From the NCBI GenBank assembly GCA_002280475.1, contig NCEB01000016.1, positions 1 to 64,000 on the forward strand: DNA of 64,000 bases. The letters are read 5' to 3'. This DNA is from Brevundimonas subvibrioides (GTDB taxonomy: Bacteria; Pseudomonadota; Alphaproteobacteria; Caulobacterales; Caulobacteraceae). Positions 60,702 through 64,000 of the stretch are shown piece by piece (within the stretch, counting starts at the first letter, position 1; each line of letters begins with the position of its first letter). The notes below the pieces were generated by a model. That model saw only the letters and a list, made by a program, of their open reading frames with translations. It had not been told where the DNA came from and did not search any database. Position numbers and translations under genes: made by a program.

Positions 60702-61904
60702 TCAAGGCAAAGCGGGCGCCGCCCGCGCGAAGACCGTCTGGATCACGCGGGCGTAGGCCCCGGTCAGGGCCTCGATCTCCGCGACCGGCACCCGCTCGTC
60801 GATCTGATGCATGGTCTGACCGACCAGACCCAGTTCCAGAACCGGACACAGGGCGCGGATGAAGCGGGCGTCCGACGTCCCGCCGGTCGTGGAGGCCTCC
60901 GGCCGAATGCCCAGCTCGGCCTCGACCGCGTCCTGCACGGCCCCGGTGAACCAGCCCTCGGGCGTCAGGAAGGCCTCGCCCGAGCACATGTGCTCCAGCG
61001 TGATCTGCAACCCCGTCTCGGCCTGGACCAGCCCTGCCTCGCGGTTCAGCCAGTCGATCAGGCCATCGCCGGTCTGGGCCGGATTAAATCGGATGTTCAG
61101 CCGCGCCTTCGCCTCGGCCGGAATGACGTTCGTCGCCGGATTGCCGACATCGACCGTGGTCAGCTCCAGGTTCGACGGCTGGAACGCCTCATAGCCCTGA
61201 TCGAGCACATGGGCGTCCAACCGGGCCAGCAGCCGCACCAGCACCGGTACGGGGTTCGCCGCCCGGTCCGGATAGGCGACGTGCCCCTGCTTGCCGTGGA
61301 CGGTGATCCAGCTGTTCAGCGACCCGCGACGCCCGATCTTGATGGTGTCGCCCAGCCTCTGCAGCGACGACGGCTCCCCCACCACGCAGGCGTCGATCAC
61401 CTCGCCTTCGGCGGCCAGGGCCTCGACCACCCGCTTGGTCCCGTGAAGCGCCGGGCCTTCCTCGTCGCCGGTGATCAGGAAGGACAGGGAGCCCTTCGGC
61501 GTCCCTTCGGCCAGCACCCGTGACACCGCAGCCACCCAGGCCGCGATCCCGCCCTTCATGTCGACCGCGCCCCGGCCGAACAGCAGGCCGTCCCTGACCT
61601 GCGCCTCGAACGGCCCCGACGACCAGGCGGCGCCATCCCCGGTCGGCACCACGTCGGTGTGCCCGGCGAAACAGAGATTGGGCGAGGACGTGCCCAGCCG
61701 CGCATAGAGGTTCTCGATCCGCGCATGGACGCCTTCGCCGCCCGGCCCCTCGAAGGCCATCCGCCGACAGGTGAAGCCGAGGCCCGTCAGCACCCGCTCC
61801 AGCATGTCCATCGCCCCCTCGTCGGCGGGGGTCACGGACGGTCGCCGGATGAGGTCCTGGGTCAGCCCGACAGGATCGATCACAGGAGTTGATGCGCCGC
61901 TCAT
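60702..61904 (-). CDS. dapE: Succinyl-diaminopimelate desuccinylase
   Basis: Protein of 400 residues. It hydrolyses N-succinyl-diaminopimelate in the lysine and peptidoglycan precursor pathway. M20-type zinc ligands and active-site residues lie in CFAGHTDVVPTGD, GRGAVDMKGGIAAW and LITGDEEGPALHGTKRV, with GTSDARFI and the C-terminal HQIDERVPV. The ATG at 61904 starts MSGASTPVIDP. It belongs to the same succinylase pathway as dapD at 30433. Confidence 0.96.
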   Translation of the reverse strand: MSGASTPVIDPVGLTQDLIRRPSVTPADEGAMDMLERVLTGLGFTCRRMAFEGPGGEGVHARIENLYARLGTSSPNLCFAGHTDVVPTGDGAAWSSGPFEAQVRDGLLFGRGAVDMKGGIAAWVAAVSRVLAEGTPKGSLSFLITGDEEGPALHGTKRVVEALAAEGEVIDACVVGEPSSLQRLGDTIKIGRRGSLNSWITVHGKQGHVAYPDRAANPVPVLVRLLARLDAHVLDQGYEAFQPSNLELTTVDVGNPATNVIPAEAKARLNIRFNPAQTGDGLIDWLNREAGLVQAETGLQITLEHMCSGEAFLTPEGWFTGAVQDAVEAELGIRPEASTTGGTSDARFIRALCPVLELGLVGQTMHQIDERVPVAEIEALTGAYARVIQTVFARAAPALP

Positions 61905-61993
61905 GCGGTCATGCTTTAGGGGGTCCAGCCGAACGCTGGAAGGGGAGCCGCCCGGACCGCGACAACGACGAACCCGGAACGCCTGCCCCAAGC

Positions 61994-63571
61994 ATGACCG
62001 ACGCACCCGAGGCCCCTCCGCCGATCACGCCCGCGGACGTAGAAGCCGCCAAAACGGCCACCAACCCCTGGGTCTTCCGCGACTTCCGCCTGATCTGGCT
62101 GGGGCGGCTGTCGGCGGTACTGGCGATCCAGATCCAGTCCTCGGCGCTGCTTTGGCAGGTCTATGAGATCGCGCGCCGCGACCATCCGATCGAACAGGCC
62201 AGCCTCTATCTCGGCCTCGTCGGCCTGGCCCAGTTCATCCCGCTCCTGGCCCTGACGCTCCCGGCCGGAGAGATGGCGGATCGCCGCAACCGCCGCACCA
62301 CCGTCATGCTGGCCATCGTCGCCGAGGCCAGCTGCGCCCTCGCCTATCTGGCCATGGCGATCCACGGCAATCCGCCGCTGTGGGGCCTGCTCAGCGTCGC
62401 CGTCGCCTTCGGGGCCTCGCGGGCGTTCCTCGCTCCGGCCAGCCAGGCCTTCCTGCCCATGGTGGTCGGTCGCGCCGCCCTGCCCCGCGCCATCGCCGCC
62501 CAGTCCATCGCCTTCCAGACCGGGGCCATCGCCGGCCCGGCGCTGGGCGGCGTCATCGTCGGGATCGCGACGCCCCTGGCCTATGGCGTGTCGCTGGTCC
62601 TGTTCGCGGTGGGCTTCCTGTCATTTTTGCTGATGCGCACCAGCGGCCAGCCGCAGCGCGTCGAAGGCGGCCCCGGCCGCTGGCAGTCGGTCAAGGAAGG
62701 CCTCGCCTATGTCTGGAACACCAAGATCGTGCTGGGCGCGATCTCCCTGGATCTGATCGTGGTCCTGTTCGCCGGGGTCGCCCTGCTGACTCCCATCTTC
62801 GCCCGCGACATCCTCCAGGTCGGACCCGAGGGCTTCGGCCTGCTCCGCGCCGCCTTCGGCCTCGGGGCCTTCTCCACCGCCCTGTGGCTGGCCCGCTATC
62901 CGATCCCGGGCAAGGGGGGCGTCTGGATGTTCGCCTCCGTCGCGGTGTTCGGCCTGGCCACCCTGACGTTCGGCCTAAGCAAGGTCGTCTGGCTGTCGGC
63001 GGCGGCCCTGTTCATCGGCGGGGCGGCCGACATGATCAGCGTCAACATCCGCCAGACCCTGATCCAGCTCTCGACTCCCGACCACATGCGCGGCCGGGTG
63101 TCGTCGGTGTCGATGCTGTTTATCGGCGCCTCCAACGAACTCGGCGAGGCCTACTCCGGCGTCATGGTCCGCTTCCTCGGCCCCATCGGCGCGGCTGTGT
63201 TCGGCGGCATCGGGGCGCTCGGGGCGACGGGGGTTTGGGCCAAGCTGTTCCCGGGGGGAGGGAGAGAACCGGGGCCTACCCCCACGCCCGGAAATGCTTC
63301 GACAGCTTCAGCCCCTGCCGCTGGTAGTGGCTGCCGCCCTCGCCATACAGCCGCGTCGGCCGCTCCGTCAGCGGCTCATAGACCAGCCGCGCGACGATCT
63401 GGCCGTGTTCCAGCAGGAACGGCGTGTCGTGGGTCCGCACCTCCAGCACCCCCTTGGATCCCGCCCCGTGCGCCTCGTCGGTGCCGAAGCCGGGGTCGAA
63501 GAAGCCGGCGTAATGCACCCGGAACTCGCCCACGCTGGGGTCGATCGGCGTCATCTCGGCGGCCTGCATGA
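61994..63571 (+). CDS. MFS transporter with antisense C-terminal extension
   Basis: Protein of 525 residues. Residues 1-420 form an EntS/TMEM-like MFS protein (FRDFRLIWLGRLSAVLAIQI, TLPAGEMADRRNRRTTVMLA, RGRVSSVSMLFIGASNELGE) with about 12 helices. After LFPGGGREPG the remaining about 100 residues are Pro/Arg/Ala-rich, resemble no transporter C-terminus and are read antisense through the dcd gene. Probably a small indel near 63250 removed the normal stop. The transporter core may still work. The substrate is unknown. Confidence 0.78.
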   Translation: MTDAPEAPPPITPADVEAAKTATNPWVFRDFRLIWLGRLSAVLAIQIQSSALLWQVYEIARRDHPIEQASLYLGLVGLAQFIPLLALTLPAGEMADRRNRRTTVMLAIVAEASCALAYLAMAIHGNPPLWGLLSVAVAFGASRAFLAPASQAFLPMVVGRAALPRAIAAQSIAFQTGAIAGPALGGVIVGIATPLAYGVSLVLFAVGFLSFLLMRTSGQPQRVEGGPGRWQSVKEGLAYVWNTKIVLGAISLDLIVVLFAGVALLTPIFARDILQVGPEGFGLLRAAFGLGAFSTALWLARYPIPGKGGVWMFASVAVFGLATLTFGLSKVVWLSAAALFIGGAADMISVNIRQTLIQLSTPDHMRGRVSSVSMLFIGASNELGEAYSGVMVRFLGPIGAAVFGGIGALGATGVWAKLFPGGGREPGPTPTPGNASTASAPAAGSGCRPRHTAASAAPSAAHRPAARRSGRVPAGTACRGSAPPAPPWIPPRAPRRCRSRGRRSRRNAPGTRPRWGRSASSRRPA

Positions 63572-64000
63572 CCGGGATCTCGACCGCCTCGTTGGACGCC
63601 AGGATGTAGAACTCGCCCGGGTCCAGCAGCAGCTCGCCCCGCCTCAGCGTCAGCGGCTCCCAGAAGTCCTTGGGGTCATGCCCGTCGATCCGGTCCAGAT
63701 CGACCACGCCCGCGTGCCGGCGCCCCCGGAAGACGACGATGTCGCCGCCCTGCAGATCGACGCCGACCGACCTCGTCTCCAGCTTGGGCGGCTCACCGGC
63801 CTTGAGCCGCAGCTGGTTCAGCCGCGTGCCCGGCCGCACCAGGATGGAAAACGTCTGGGGCGCGATCTCCAGATACAGCGGCCCCTCGTATCCCGCCTCC
63901 ACGTCGTCGAACGACCCACCCCGGTCGGTCAGCAGGCGCACGAAGACATCGACCCGCCCGGTCGAGCTCTTGGGGTTCGCCCGCGCGATCAGGCCAGGCG
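63276..64000 (-). CDS. dcd: dCTP deaminase, large alphaproteobacterial form, 5' end outside the window
   Basis: The frame is open to the right edge of the window, so the N-terminal part is missing. ANPKSSTGRVDVFVRLLTDR near the visible start contains the KSSxGR nucleotide-binding motif of dCTP deaminase. Further on are VGVDLQGGDIVVFRGRRHAG, FYILASNEAVEIP and a C-terminal end QRQGLKLSKHF. It converts dCTP to dUTP for dTMP supply. The 241 visible codons and internal duplication are typical of the about 360-residue form found in this class. Confidence 0.88.
   Translation of the reverse strand, partial: PGLIARANPKSSTGRVDVFVRLLTDRGGSFDDVEAGYEGPLYLEIAPQTFSILVRPGTRLNQLRLKAGEPPKLETRSVGVDLQGGDIVVFRGRRHAGVVDLDRIDGHDPKDFWEPLTLRRGELLLDPGEFYILASNEAVEIPVMQAAEMTPIDPSVGEFRVHYAGFFDPGFGTDEAHGAGSKGVLEVRTHDTPFLLEHGQIVARLVYEPLTERPTRLYGEGGSHYQRQGLKLSKHFRAWG

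Noticed and set aside
1-64000. tRNA or rRNA genes, prophage or insertion sequence transposases
   Set aside because: I looked for them on both strands and saw none; a dedicated tRNA and IS search would be needed to exclude small or degraded ones.

Overview
The window is GC-rich, densely coded DNA from an alphaproteobacterium, most likely a member of the Caulobacteraceae (Brevundimonas or a close relative). This rests on several gene-level signs. A phyR / nepR-ecfG / histidine kinase locus is arranged as in Caulobacter. The EcfG-type promoters read GGAAC-N16/17-CGTT. There is a large RTX protein next to type I secretion genes, a CobT subunit, a YdbH-YnbE-YdbL set, and alphaproteobacterial IF-3 and dCTP deaminase forms. 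No database was searched, so the genus is inferred.

Bases 1-15.5 kb hold a glycan assembly locus: at least seven glycosyltransferase or methyltransferase genes in tightly overlapping, translationally coupled order, a sulfotransferase, and a two-gene cassette (glycosyltransferase plus hexapeptide acyltransferase) that points against its neighbours and is bounded by 84-bp inverted repeats. Three of the glycosyltransferases are paralogues. Bases 15.5-28.6 kb hold a surface and secretion locus: a lower-GC 892-residue RTX protein that may be an S-layer-like protein, a second sulfotransferase, a HlyD-type adaptor, a broken type I secretion ABC transporter, a DUF6471-like protein, a serralysin-type RTX metalloprotease, and a fused mannose-1-phosphate guanylyltransferase / AGE-type isomerase.

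Bases 28.7-50.4 kb are mostly housekeeping: argB, a HAD phosphatase, dapD, exoD, dsbB, coq7, a phytase-like esterase, cobT, a GT9 glycosyltransferase, a hydrolase, an M23 peptidase, ydbH-ynbE-ydbL, an orphan cytosine-C5 methyltransferase, two tandem lipoproteins, an acyltransferase, a CHAP protein, a CorA-type transporter and an LpxR-like outer membrane protein. Four long palindromic intergenic elements lie here and in the preceding region. One is translated inside the HAD gene and another supplies the C-terminus of the phytase-like gene.

Bases 50.5-56.2 kb are the general stress response hub: an MHS-family transporter, an entericidin-like lipoprotein, a HisKA_2 kinase, ecfG, nepR and phyR with divergent EcfG promoters. 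Next come a membrane protein with its own EcfG promoter and a candidate GsrN-like small RNA with an EcfG promoter and an intrinsic terminator. From 56.2 kb to the end lie rplT, rpmI, a broken MFS gene, a hybrid histidine kinase, infC (probable AUU start), dapE, an MFS transporter whose frame runs on antisense over the next gene, and the 3' part of a dCTP deaminase gene.

The most notable observations are the GsrN-like RNA and the extra EcfG promoters, the inverted-repeat-bounded glycan cassette, a palindrome inside a coding sequence, and a run of genes that each seem to have lost an internal segment. The last could be biological decay or an assembly fault.
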